Notes under the pieces: model-generated
The model's input: the letters and a program-made list of their open reading frames with translations, nothing else
What the model was told of the DNA's origin: nothing
Database searches by the model: none
Position numbers and translations under genes: made by a program
Origin: Topomyia yanbarensis
Taxonomy: Eukaryota > Arthropoda > Insecta > Diptera > Culicidae
Assembly (NCBI RefSeq): GCF_030247195.1
Contig: NC_080672.1
Span: 398,429,037 to 398,493,036, forward strand
Direction of reading: 5' to 3'
DNA length: 64,000 nt
Shown: in pieces, positions 34,121-45,143 of the stretch
Position numbering within the stretch: the first letter of the stretch is position 1
How the letters are laid out: each line of letters begins with the position of its first letter

Positions 34121-34595
34121 CACTTATACACACGAAGTGTACGAGTGGTAGGTGTTCTTTGCGTGTGTATTAGTGCACGGTTATTTTAATGCCAATGCCC
34201 TGATAACGTTGAATTCATTGATACATTCCCAATTATGGGATTGCATTAGTTCCTGCGGTGTAATCAAGGGCGAGGGGCAATTCACTCCCCATTCAAAGTG
34301 AATTGAAAATACCCAATTGAAAAAATACACGAGAAATGCTTCAATACACCTTAATACATTTAATACGCCGAAAATACACTAATGCACTAAAATACGTTAC
34401 TTCTGGAAGAATTTTTCAATACGTCGATAATACGTCGAAAATACACTAATACACAAAAATACGTTAGTACCGGAAATATTTTTCAATGCGTCGATAACAA
34501 TCCAATTCGTCAAATAATACACTGTTGATACAAGCCATACAAATATTACATTAATTTCATGCCAAATGAAACTAATTCAGTATATTTCTTATTAT

Positions 34596-34616
34596 TATTG
34601 TTGTTGTTGTTGCGTT
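34596..34616. repeat. Short (TTG)n microsatellite
   Basis: attattattgttgttgttgt, a run of about six to seven units, lies inside the TIR element at 34279-35992. Confidence 0.7.
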
Positions 34617-35074
34617 TTGACGTTTATGGCTTGAGGGACTGTGTTGTATTTCTTATTATGACATAGCGTATGTTTTTTTTTCAAGCTAGATTGTTTACTT
34701 TTCTCGGAATTGGGACTCCCAGCAAACGGACTCAGAATCGGTGAATCATTAGAATGACAAGTAGGCAGAAATCAATCAGAATTCTTGTTAGTTTGATTCA
34801 GAGGAACAATCCCATAATCTTTAATGGAAATAAACATCCCGTACATTTGAAAATACTCCCAGGGGACGTGAACATAGGCAAATCCGAAACTTCCTACCAG
34901 CATCAGTAGGAAATTTTTGATCAAGAATTCGCTCATTTTATCGACATAAACAATGGTTTAATGTTTACACTAAATAGTGAAGCTCTAAAATCTTGCAAGT
35001 TCGAAGTTTACATTGCGATGGATCATTTTGTTTAGATATATAGGTTGCATTATAAATCAACACTCGTTGGGGGA

Positions 35075-35262
35075 ATAGAATCGAAACCAACGCTCGATGA
35101 ATTGAGAATGCAAAGCACAAGATTGTACGCAGCTCACCTGGGTTCGATTCCCAACCCCGCACATAGGGTTAGAGATTTTTCCACAAGAGATTACTCTAAC
35201 CAGAAAAGAGGCGAATGACCCTAAGGCTAAAACCTCTATAAATAATACAAAATAATACAAAA
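35075..35262 (+). mobile_element. tRNA-derived SINE (Feilai-like class)
   Basis: The sequence ggttcgattcc at 35141-35151 is a perfect pol III B box, followed by caaccccgcac, the 3' part of a tRNA-like head. A degenerate A-box region would lie about 40-50 bp upstream. The body (gggttagagatttttccaca) and a tail of aataatacaaaa repeats complete a SINE layout. It is inserted in the element at 34279-35992. The family is proposed only from its structure. Confidence 0.65.
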
Positions 35263-35995
35263 CACAAGAATCCGAATTACGAGTCGCATCCGATCAACTT
35301 GCAGGAATGAGTTTAGCCATAACTCTAAGTCCAGTTGGAATTCCGGCTGGATTCTGCCAGAATTCAGGCTCTAGTGACACAACCGAGTCTAGTACAACCA
35401 GTAGGAATTTCGGCTGATTTTACTTAGGAGCATCTCAATTTTACTGAGAACCATCTCAATTTTTGAAATAAATTTAGATAATACTGCAGTGATTAAATAT
35501 AATACCGCGTTGCTCAAAAATTACCATTGGGTAAGCCTAATTAGAAATTCTAATTCTCTAAATAATAAAATTTGGCATAATGCTTAATTGTTCGTTAATC
35601 TTGAAAAATCACTAGTAATTTCATTTGTACTAATTTTATTATTTGCGTTTATGAAATTATTCTACTTGCATTCTACAATAACATTTAAACGTCAAAATTC
35701 AGTAACATTCGGTTTCAATTGATTATTCAACTAAAATACAATGCGTGCATACAAATGTACGTTTTAGTACACTAATCCATTAAAATTATGAAATAATTCA
35801 CCAATACGCATAATACATTGCATTTCGTGAACAATACACAAATACGTTTTTAATGCGCTAATACGTATGAATTATGAAAGAAATAACCAATACTCATCAA
35901 TACACAAAATACATGTCATTTCGTGAAAAATACACAAATACGTCTCTCAATACGTTAGCCTGAATCGAAAATACTAGAGTGAGTCGCCCCTCGAT

Positions 35996-36978
35996 CAAGG
36001 GCGTCCAACATCAAATTACAACACGGAAAAAACACTGTAGAAAATAATCCTCTCTTGAAAGTTTGGGTAGAAGCAGTTTAGAGTGTATTGTTTACACTTG
36101 AGATTCTCGATTGATGTGCACCGGTGTAGTGGAGTGCACTGGTTTTGCATTTTCTAGCAAAAGTGTCTACACACTTAAAATCCATTACCTACCAGTAGGT
36201 AATTTTAATTTGCTGTCCTTATTTCACTGCCGGAAGATGAGGGAGAGGGAATGATTTTTGTACTCAAAATTAATGGGATGAAGTTTAGTCGGTTTTGGGG
36301 AATATCTCATTATTTTTGGGTAAATTCGGACTCCCTCTCTTTCGTTTTTCGTTGGAGGAAGTGGGATGCACATATTTAAAATTACCTACTGCTAGGTAAT
36401 GCAAGTTTTCTGTGTATGGAACATACCCAGTTTTCTGCACTTCTGCTAGAAAGTGCAAAAATGGTGCAGTTCCAGTGCACTCCACTACTCCGGTGTCAAT
36501 CAATCGAAAACCCGAACTGTAGGGCGTCCTACATCAAATTGCAACACGGAAAAAACGCTGTAGAAAATAATTCTCTCTTGAAAGTTTAGAGTGTATTGTT
36601 TACACTTGAGATTTTCGATTGATGTGCACCGGTGTAGTGGAGTGCACTGGTTTTGCACTTTCTAGCAGAAGTGGGATTGCGTTAGTTCCTGCGGTGTAAT
36701 CAAGGGCGTCCTACATCAAATTGCAACACGGAAAAAACGCTGTAGAAAATAATCCTCTCTTTAAAGTATGGGTAGAAGCAGTTTAGAGTGTATTGTTTAC
36801 ACTTAAGATTTTCGATTGATGTGCACCGGTGTAGTGGAGTGCACTGGTTTTGCACTTTCTAGCAGAAGTGTTAATGGAACATACCCAGTTTCTGCTAGAA
36901 AGTGCAAAAATGGTGCAGTTCCAGTGCACTCCACTACACCGGTGTCAATCAATCGAAAACCTGAACTGTATTTTTATT
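35996..36978. repeat. Three related palindromic units in tandem
   Basis: Copies start at about 35998, 36523 and 36706 with the shared phrase atcaaattacaacacggaaa (or ..ttgcaac..) and then gtagaaaataatcctctc. Their left arms contain ggtgtagtggagtgcactgg then ttttgcactttctagcag, and this block is inverted at 36440-36500 and 36880-36955. Copy 2 stops at about 36675 and copy 3 begins after a second ttagttcctgcggtgtaatc, which is also present at about 34255. This suggests repeated insertion or duplication of one MITE. Confidence 0.7.
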
Positions 36979-36982
36979 ACTG

Positions 36983-37944
36983 TAGGGGAACATGGGGAGA
37001 CTTGACCAGGTTTTCAGCTAAAACTGCATAAATCTCTAAAAAAGCCTTCAATCCCCCAAAAATCATTCAGATATAATGCGCAAAGTTATTGCGCGTCTTC
37101 ATGATTTTTTGCAAAATTTTTAATTTAATTTTTGAAAAGTTACAAAAGTTTTTCTGTGATCGTTTTTTCTGGTCAAGTCTCCCCATTGCGGGGAGACTTG
37201 ACCATGGCGTGAGAGAATTTTGAAAAATCATAACAAAAAATAATGACATAAAACATACTGTAATTATTTTTCCCCTATTGTCGAGATCCTTAGGTAGCAG
37301 TAAAAAATATAAAAGAGTTGCATTTGATAAATTTTGATTTTTTTAAATGCATTTCTTTTTAAGGATTAACTGTACTGCTTGCATTGCATGTTAACACGTC
37401 ACGAAATCAGTCCTACTATTGCTAACATTGCATACAAATTATAAAATATAAAGACTTATGTTTGGGGTGGGATTTGTTTTGCGGCGTGATTAACATTAAC
37501 AGTAGATACCAAGGCATAATAAATATTAGGAATTTTGTATCTTTCTTCAGCTGATCGCCACTTGGTCAAGTCTCCCCATCATTAGTTATTGCGTTCAATT
37601 TCATGCGAATTCTAGTAATAACTATTCCAATATTCCAGTTTATGTAAAATCATTTCACTGCTTCACAAGGATTAAGATGGTATATTAGTCCTTTAATAGT
37701 AATTAGTAGTCAAGTAGATATGTCCATACAAAGTTTGATAAAAAATTACATCATTTAATGCAAATTTATTAATCACGTAATATTTTCTGCAAGGAAAGGA
37801 TTTTTTACTCCAAACTTTCAAAATTTCCTTAAGGGATCGAAACAAGTATAAAAATATTTTTGAAAAAAAATTATGAATCGAATAGAAGACGCCATAGCCA
37901 AAAATAGAATTTTGCGCTTGGTCAAGTCTCCCCATGTTCCCCTA
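36983..37944. mobile_element. 962-bp TIR element with internal copies of its ends
   Basis: Ends: taggggaacatggggagac then ttgacca on the left, and the exact inverse finishing at 37944. The core tggtcaagtctcccc recurs at 37170-37184, directly followed after 5 bp by its perfect inverse (37190-37204), and again at about 37563. The element thus carries five copies of the terminal motif. No protein is encoded. Confidence 0.75.
37170..37204. repeat. Perfect 15-bp hairpin inside the TIR element
   Basis: tggtcaagtctcccc, then attgc, then ggggagacttgacca. The arms are perfectly complementary and equal to the element's terminal motif, suggesting a head-to-head junction of two element ends. Confidence 0.8.
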
Positions 37945-37959
37945 TGTTTCTCGAAAATT

Positions 37960-38840
37960 GAAAAAAATGGCGTCACTCGAAAAGCAAAGTTACGAATTGA
38001 TTTTGCGTAAGCACTTGGGAAATCCTCAACTCTCTCAACGACTTTGGAAAATAACTCGTAATCGTGCAGTCAACGGTGAGTCGTGTGATTAAACATTACT
38101 ACTAAACTTTGAGCATCGAACGAAGGGAGCAATGCGGCCAGAATGGCTGTTCATTTAGTGATCAGAATCACAAGTGTATAGGAAAGCGTTCAAGCCTAAT
38201 CACAATGCTTCGGTCAGGGATGTGGCCAAAAAGTTGAATCTGTCCAAGTCCATGTTCAGAGAGCCGGGAGGGACTGTATACCTACAAAGTGCAGAAGGCG
38301 CCAAATCGAGACGAACGGCAAAATACGGTGTGGATGAACCCGGAAGCTGTACACCCAGATGATGATGAAACCTCATTGTCTCATCATGGATAAAGTTTTA
38401 TAGCACGCTACAAGTGCAGTCTAAGTTTTATAAGGGGCTATAAAACTACCTTAAAGCCTCAATTGTTACTAGGGTTACGTCAAGACGAACTTCCGGCATC
38501 TTCCAGGGTACTGTTCTTCACCGCCTAGCAAAAGTTTGATGTTTCGGAGGAAGTAAGGAAGCAGCAGTTTTCAAAGTTTGCCAATAAATGCATGATTTGG
38601 CAAGCGATCTGTTCACGGGGCAAATGGAATGCGCCGTTCGTGGCTACCGGGACGGTAAATAGGGAGATCTACGTCAAGGAGTGTCTACAAAAACATCTGC
38701 TTTCTTTATTGAAGCAACACGAGGTCTCTGCCATCTTCTGGCCGGATCTAGCTTCGTGTCACTATTAAAATGTTGTCCAGGAGTGGTACGAAGCCAACAA
38801 GGATACTTTCGTACCCAAGGATAGTTTTTGCATGTAAGTT
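37960..38840 (+). pseudogene. Decayed Tc1/mariner-superfamily transposase
   Basis: Fragments in order: DVAKKLNLSKSMF (helix-turn-helix), VQKAPNRDERQN, KFANKCMIWQAICSRGKWN, FWPDLASCHY then a stop, and VVQEWYEANKDTFVPKD. The second acidic motif (FWPDLASCHY) and FVPKD fit the mosquito ITm group with DD37E-like transposases. Several stops and frameshifts break the frame, and the first and third catalytic motifs are unclear. It ends close to the 3' end of the scramblase gene. Confidence 0.7.
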
Positions 38841-39031
38841 ATACGCATCGTGCTTTGGGTGGAGGTACATACAATTTTATTTCCAAGTGTAATGATGCGG
38901 ATTGCATACGTTGAGAAATAATGTCAATAGCGGCGTTGTGGTGGTGCTTGTAAGTTGAGCCTGCAACTTTCTTCATATGATAGAAGAGGATATGCCGTCA
39001 AATTTCGTTATGTTTCAATCGTGTTCCATCA
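38841..39031 (-). other. Probable 3' UTR of the scramblase gene
   Basis: The gene's stop codon is at 39032-39034 (minus strand) and the transposase relic ends at about 38840. The interval has no other coding frame, so it probably holds the 3' UTR. No canonical poly(A) signal stood out. Confidence 0.35.
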
Positions 39032-40180
39032 TCAGCAGCATTTTGATTGAAAGTAAATGTATTCCTGAAATGATATCCCAAAATGTGAATTTCCAGCTGA
39101 ATCTATCGAGGATGAACAGTCAGCTTACCAATAGAAAAGCAGCTCCCAAAAATAACGCCTTCAGTCGCACGTCGAGTTCCGGTTCCGTGAAATAAATATT
39201 ATTCGTATACGACGAACTGCTCACGTTCCATGCCCTGGTAATGGTACCTTTCTGGTTCCGCATATCTCGGTCCATCACTACGAAGTGTGCCTCACTCGGC
39301 ATGCGGATTGCATTTTGCAGCGAAATCGGAATTCGAAACATGGTGTTCAAATCCCCGTTCATTAGAATAATCTCCCTAGACAGTATTCCGTAATCTTGCT
39401 GGATACAGCCGATCAGATTCCCCGGCGTTGCCCACAGCTCCAGGAACTGGTTCTTGCAGAAGCAGCAAAAGATCCCACAACCGAGGTTCTTCTTCAGCAG
39501 TATCACCTCCTGATTGTTGCGATCGACGATCGACAGCTGAAAGGGCCTTAGGGAACCCCAGCAGCGATCGTTCGGGTCGGAGCTCTCCGATACGCCGTAC
39601 AGTGCTTCATTGGAAGGTCCGCGCACGGTGTATCGGTTTTCGGACGAAACCGCCGATAGAACTACGGGATGGTGGATTGAGAGATTGAGTGCTGTGTTTC
39701 GATGTAATGTTTGGAGGATCAACTTACATTCGTTGAGTTCATAGGTCTGCTCGACGTACACGGATGCAAGTCCGTACAGGAAGTCCAGGCCGGATCTTGG
39801 GTTGAAGGGTGTCAAGAATGGGCTATTTATTGATCTTATTGGCGTATCTGGAGTGACGGCTATTTGAAAAGTCTCTGCAAATTTCAATGTGACTAATTGG
39901 ACACGAACTGATTAGAAAACAATTTAACTTACGACCGTTATCTCGTTGTTGAGGTTGCGCGGTGATGATTCGGGTTTCTCCTGCGTGCACTGAAATTGTA
40001 GAAACGAAAATGTTATGCATTGACAAGTTTTCTTTGGAAACGGCTCAGGGGCGTGCCTACGGGGACCACATTGTTCTGAGGCGCGACGCGCAGTTCGGCG
40101 TCATATCCGTAGTCCCAGCTCAGATCGAACGTGGGGTTGTCATGCTCCTGGTAGTGTTGAGTGGGATTTGGCTGAGACAT
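39032..40180 (-). CDS. Phospholipid scramblase family protein
   Basis: Exons (minus): about 40057-40180, 39933-39989, 39728-39874, 39129-39661, 39032-39064. This gives about 297 aa. The first donor is uncertain: a GC donor at 40057 or a weak GT donor at 40042 both keep frame. The Pro/Gln-rich N-terminus (MSQPNPTQHYQ) is followed by the scramblase barrel: SGLDFLYGLASVYVEQTYEL, NRYTVRGPSNEALY, CWGSLRPFQLSIVDRNNQEV, a Cys cluster CGIFCCFC (possible palmitoylation) and LDVRLKALFLGAAFLL before the last 10 residues. Scramblases of this family are linked to Ca-dependent lipid movement between membrane leaflets. The usual acidic Ca-binding segment before LDVRLKA is replaced by SSYTNNIYFTEPE, so Ca binding may be altered. 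Confidence 0.88.
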
Positions 40181-41833
40181 TTTCGAACGGTCGATAGCCC
40201 ATTCGGTGGAACGATGGTGTGGCTGGCGGTCTTATCGTAATGGCACTGAAGTAACAGTGTTGAGTGCCAGTAACAAGTGCTGCCGTGTGGGAAGCGTAAA
40301 GCTTTTCGAATAGATCGGCAATGGTATGAAGCCGATATCTCATCTAGAGCATATTTAAGTACAAAATACATATTATCTACAAAAAATATGAACAGTTATT
40401 GTTTAGCGATTTGAACATTGAAAGTGTGACAAACGATCGGCACGGCATTAAACAGGCACGTCCAAATTTCAGAAACCATTTTTTATCTTATCAAAAATCG
40501 CTATCAGCTCGGTTTGTTTTTACCTCAGCTATCGTTGAAGAGCCAGAACAGGCTATTTGTCATCAACAGTCGCGGAGTAGAGCTGAAGGGGATGGCCAAA
40601 ATTCGATGGCGCGTTCAAGTGTTTATCGATATGAAAGGACAGCTCAATTGAAAATACCATGGCATAGATGTGTTTGTTTAGTTTCAACAAATACTGCTTT
40701 TATTTCATTATGCTTTACATTTTATTTATTTTGGTATCGTTAAATGTATGTGTGATTTGTATATAATATAGATATAGATTCGTTTCAATTTTTCTGCACT
40801 ACATATTTATCGTACCTAAAATCCAAGTAGTGATGGTTATATTACTAACACAGGGTTTCTTTCACGAATACACCTTTGAAGTTGCGCCACAAAGTGTTGT
40901 CACATTTTTTTTGTTAAATTTCATGTTGCTTTGGATTGCAGGATTCTACACGTATTAAATATTCAGTTGTTGTTTTATTCACTTTTCGTTGAAACTCTTG
41001 AAACTAAGGTTTAAACACAGGTATGTTTTGTTTATTTCAAATTAGCTGCACTTTTTCCGTGTAGTTTTTGTCTCGCTTCGTTTGACGTTTGTCTGTTTTT
41101 TTTTTAATTTATTGTCAGATTTATTTATTTTTGTATATGTTCAGTTGATAAAGTAATAATGTTTGTTTAATGGAATAAAACTTATGCGATTTTTCAGCTG
41201 TGCATAATACATCAATACCTACTGTTTCAGTACAGCGATAAATTACACTTATTTTTCCTTGAAAATTATTGGAATGTTGTACAATATACACAATAGTAGA
41301 TTTCTTACAGATAATACATTATGTATATAACGTTTTAATACAAAATATAGAAGTACTTTTGCGAAACTGTACGTGTATTACAAGAATAGAAATAATCTCT
41401 TTGTTAACAGTGGCTGTTCTCGTCGAGACAACAAATATAAGCGCTAAAATGGGCAAGCCAACCTTGCACCAGTTTCAAAGCTTCACAACATAAGTACAAT
41501 ATGTAAATTACATTCCCGCAACATCGATTGTTGGTTCACTTTCTTATTTTGGCTGTTAGTTTAGATCCTTTAAGACAAACATGTATGGAGATTAGATTTT
41601 GCTCGATATGCGCGATTTAAAAACAACACATTCCGACCAACGTCAGAGCAAAGGCGAACCATTGGACGTCGTCCAAAGTCCCGGTTATTCATTTACAATT
41701 ATTCAACACAGATGCTGTTAGTTGCTAGAGATCATTGAAGTTAACAAAATTCAAAGTGCGATGCAATTGAGTGCTTCGCTTACTGCATTCAGTCCCTTCG
41801 GCGGCGCTAGTGCGCTTTGGTTGGTGTCCTCGC
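40181..41833. other. Upstream of scramblase; no supported gene
   Basis: The scramblase promoter should lie just above 40180. I see no clear core element. The rest is AT-rich with scattered short frames. At about 41660, ccattggacgtcgtccaaag resembles a piece of the repeat at 5493-5634. Confidence 0.3.
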
Positions 41834-42499
41834 TTATAATCCGCTGACTCCAACCTCGACCATCGCCCGGTATAGGCAGGGATTTTTGGCACACTCACGT
41901 GGTCCCAGCTGGGGACCTGGGAATCCACGCAAAATCATCAGTGCTGATCGTGCCGTGGACTGACAGTTCGGTTGACCTTCACAGATTGCATCCGCTTCTG
42001 CTAGGTACTGGAAGTCGCAAACTGTTTGAGCGGTACCCTGTGGAAATTAAAATGCTTCCTCATATCCTCAACATTAAAACATGACTAGCGCGAGAAACTT
42101 ACACATAAATAACACAGCTGATGGACCCCACAAGCCGGCAATAGTTCTTGATAGATGTCACCACTTAAAATGTCAACTCCTCGACACCTACGCTCCAGAG
42201 CGTCCAACAGCGGGCACTCGTTCGACTCTGCGGATGAGTGTTTTAGTACTAGGTACTTTTGTCGTTGCGCTCAGATGGATATTTTACACTTACCCACGGT
42301 TAGACTACGACCATAGCCATCATTTGTCGGCGCGTAATGACCGGCACCTAATTCTTCCTCAAACTCGGGTACGTCGTTCCTGAAGATCTCCTGATACCGC
42401 TTTGTAACGCGCTTCTTCTTTTTCTTATCATCGTCTAATTCATCCAGATCGTTTTCCACCTCGTCGTGGGCTACCTTTTCACCTGGTTCCATGGAATGC
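41834..42499 (-). CDS. Small cysteine-rich protein, unrecognised, three exons
   Basis: Exons (minus): 42294-42499 (ATG at 42490-42492), 42103-42227, 41834-42037. GT-AG introns and phase agree, giving 175 aa from this ATG. Residues 1-66 are highly charged, with an acidic run then a DDKKKKKRVTKRYQEIF stretch. Residues 67-175 hold ten Cys (71, 81, 99, 105, 108, 115, 127, 133, 157, 162), including CGVHQLCYLC and ECAKNPC, suggesting disulfides or metal binding. No signal peptide is visible at this start, and an upstream exon may supply one because an acceptor lies directly before the exon. The Cys-dense half and clean splicing support a real gene. The family is unknown to me. Confidence 0.65.
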
Positions 42500-43165
42500 C
42501 TGAGAAAAAGATGTGATGAAATTAAGATTCTCAATTGTGTTCAAATTTTCGTCGACTTAAACTTGATGCTTTTCTTTTAATTGAGTTATTAAAAATCCTT
42601 ATTTTGTTGTCTGTATATCTTGGTTTGGCAGCCCTATCAGATTTCTGCGCGTATCCTGTCGGGTTAGTTGAGCTAGGGCGAATTCGGTTTCGCTCGCGTT
42701 TTCTGGCAAATTTTGACAGGAACCGAGCTAAACCCTGCATAACTCGGACATAAACTGTGCAAAGATCCTGGCAATTCCTACCTGGTAGAATTTAGCAAGA
42801 ATCGAGCAAAACATCTGACAAAGATGTGGCAGGAAGCGTGTAGAGATCTTGACCGTACATTTCTGGCTCGATTGTGGATAAAAGTGAGCCGCATCGGATA
42901 GTTTAACCGCTTCTGTCAGAAACGGTTGTTGTACTTGAGCGAATTCGTTGCCAGAATTCACGAACAAATCGCGCAAAATGCTCGCAGAAACTCTGCCAGC
43001 ATCAATTTCGCTTTGCTCAACTTTTTCTAACTTTCTGCTTGCCACGCTGACCGGGAATGTTTGACCCGTCAGGGTAACAATTTAGCATCGGGTGCGTAAT
43101 ATACCTATTTTTTGGTATACACTTAGTAGAGTGTATTGTTTACGTAACAAAATACTCACTGGCCC
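42500..43165. repeat. Decayed repeat region with recurrent short phrases
   Basis: Between about 42670 and 43050 phrases such as tctggcaaattttgac, gcaagaatcgagc, gacaggaaccgagc and tcctggcaattcctacc recur with changes in both orientations. This gives a patchwork of diverged short repeats. It lies between the cysteine-rich gene and a candidate upstream exon. Confidence 0.4.
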
Positions 43166-43393
43166 TTATGATCGTTGATTTTTACTTGTAAGTTTTGTTT
43201 GTTTTAGTTTTTGTGGACGATTTTGTTGGTCTAGATAAGTGTAGTAATTTTTGTTTGACATTTGTGTATAAATAACATACGGCTTAGCTAGGACGCCGCT
43301 CTCCTCTAGCTTCAATAGGTGCGCATCGGGTATGACAACTATGCGGCGATGGTTCTTTGGTGTTTGTTTTGGTGTATTGCAAAAGACGGCCAT
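43166..43393 (-). CDS. Candidate 5' exon or small ORF (75 aa), unrecognised
   Basis: An open frame starts MAVFCNTPKQTPKNHRR and runs through VVIPDAHLLKLEESGVL to a TAA. The amino-acid mix looks more protein-like than the surroundings. Candidate donors (a gtaaaa at about 43183 and a gtgagt at about 43158) do not give the phase needed to join the cysteine-rich exon at 42499. It may be part of another transcript, a 5' exon, or chance. Confidence 0.25.
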   Translation of the reverse strand: MAVFCNTPKQTPKNHRRIVVIPDAHLLKLEESGVLAKPYVIYTQMSNKNYYTYLDQQNRPQKLKQTKLTSKNQRS

Positions 43394-45143
43394 CCTAAAA
43401 AATGAGAATGTGACGGACCACAGCCAAGAAGACGTTCGAGATTATTTCTTTTTTCGGGACAATTTCCCGTCATCGTAATAGAAGTGTAGTGCGATGGCAA
43501 GTTAAATCCGTGAAAAGGTGTGGATGTGTGTGGCATTCGCAAAAAGGTCTGGTGTAGGGTCGTCGAAACGGGAAGCTAACCACCAAGAAGCTACTCGCTT
43601 TCCCGGCTAAATAAAATGGACACAGGTAACACCAGTATCGTTCTCACTGTGGATGATCAGCCGAACGAGCCTAGCTCTCCTCCACAGTTAATCGACAAGG
43701 TGAACGAAGCAGGGCGGATAAGGGTTCTCCCTGAGGTAAATCAGGTGCGGTGCCTTCTTGGACCATTCACGGAGAGTGTGTGGACCCGGCGATTATCGCC
43801 CCGTCGCCATGGACGTTCCAACAAAAGAGCAAAGCTAATTGTCAAGGATCGCTGCCGGACCAGCCATTTCGGGATAACTCGGCCGTTGTAGTACCGACCG
43901 GTCGGGCGAAACCGTCAACAGCAGCAGATCGACAAGCAGCGTAAAGTGTCCAGAGCAGCTGCAGCAGCAGATTTACTGTTTACCTTTTTGTTGTTTTACG
44001 AAAATCCGAAGTTCTGATAGAAGCACCTAGGCCGACCTGACAAGAAGGGTCCGCTGGGCAAACAAGAACCCGAGTAGTGGCCAAACTGCCACTTACAAAT
44101 GAAGACTATTTTTGATTTTGACATTTGCTCTTCAGTTATCAAAATGATGTTCAAGCACGAGAACGCATTAAAATTTTGCTTGCGCATACGAATTGTTCGC
44201 ACGTCGAGTTAGTTGAAGAATGACGGCGAGAGTACAGACGGATCAGTAGAAGCTGTTATTGGATTTCGGTCGCGGAATAAACGGTAAAACTGCGCGAAAA
44301 ATAAGTTTTAGTGAACAACCTTATTTTAATGATCTTAATGGTCGGAAGGAACGTTTTAGTTTTAGGATGATGCAACTTGATAGCTGTCGGAATCAGGGGC
44401 GTTATGCCAAGGTACGCACATACAGCAAAAGGTACGGTGACAGTAGTAGGGCGCAAGGTATCTGTGAGGTACAAGCAGTGCTCCCGTTCCACAAAGAAGA
44501 CCAAACTGTTGGTAGCGAGAAGCAGTTTAAGGCAAACTCAGGGATGCCATTATGCCAGATTTATCTGGCACAGCAAGATTTTTTTGCGGCTTCCAGACAA
44601 AAAGACAAACCTCTCATTCTGCCTGATTTTTAAATATAAGAAGTGTTTGCATACACATTTTGGAAATTTGGGGCATAGATTCCAAAATATATCAAAAATC
44701 GATTGATAAATATTGATGACTTTGAGGTCGCTTTTAAGTGACAGATTTTTCCAGACATTTCTAGTTGATCTGCCAGATATTCTTTGAAAAATAGTGGCAA
44801 CCATGGGCAAACTAGTGCTTTGCGGCAGGCTGTGGTTGTCAAATCACATATATTTTGCGCGTACCCAACATCTCGCATCGGTCCAGTGCTTTGGACCCCG
44901 TTTTTTGGTTACTTCACCCCAAAAAGAGAATATAGGGTAAGCGGTTTCGCATGTCTCGTGTACTAGTCGTTGACATATTTGTAAAAGGTATTATTTATTG
45001 TTGTTTAACCGTGATAATCAGGTCCGGTCCAGCTGGTGTTAGATGCGAAATACTTGCTAGACAGCGTTCCCTGCTTTGCGGTGAACAAGGTGGACTAGGT
45101 GATGATACAGAATCTGTTAGAAGGAGTTAAATGAAAGGCCGGC
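43394..45143. other. Unassigned DNA with short plus-strand ORF
   Basis: A 91-codon frame at 43616-43891 (start MDTGNTSIVLTVDDQPNEP) follows a GC-richer leader and looks like the beginning of a protein, possibly from a retroelement, but no domain is recognisable and it stops. A second frame at 44377-44706 is Lys/Arg-rich. Neither has enough support for a gene. Confidence 0.3.

Larger units (their letters stand above)
34279..35992. mobile_element. 1.7-kb TIR element with apparent target duplication
   Basis: Left gaggggcaattcactc and right gagtgagtcgcccctc are inverted with two mismatches. Both sides carry atcaagggcg (about 34270-34280 and 35993-36003), consistent with a target duplication of 9-10 bp. 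Both halves are full of short repeats of the type aatacgtcgaaaatacact and acacaaatacgtt. No transposase is visible. A tRNA-derived SINE is inserted inside. A 9-10 bp duplication would fit a Mutator-like mobiliser better than a TA-inserting one, but this is inference. Confidence 0.6.

Noticed and set aside
35141..35160. B box suggesting a functional tRNA gene
   Set aside because: No cloverleaf forms around it, the A-box region is degenerate, and a SINE body and repeat tail follow.
43616..43891. Start of a host gene (MDTGNTSIVLTVDD)
   Set aside because: It looks like a protein start, but no donor, continuation or domain was found; retroelement origin is equally likely.
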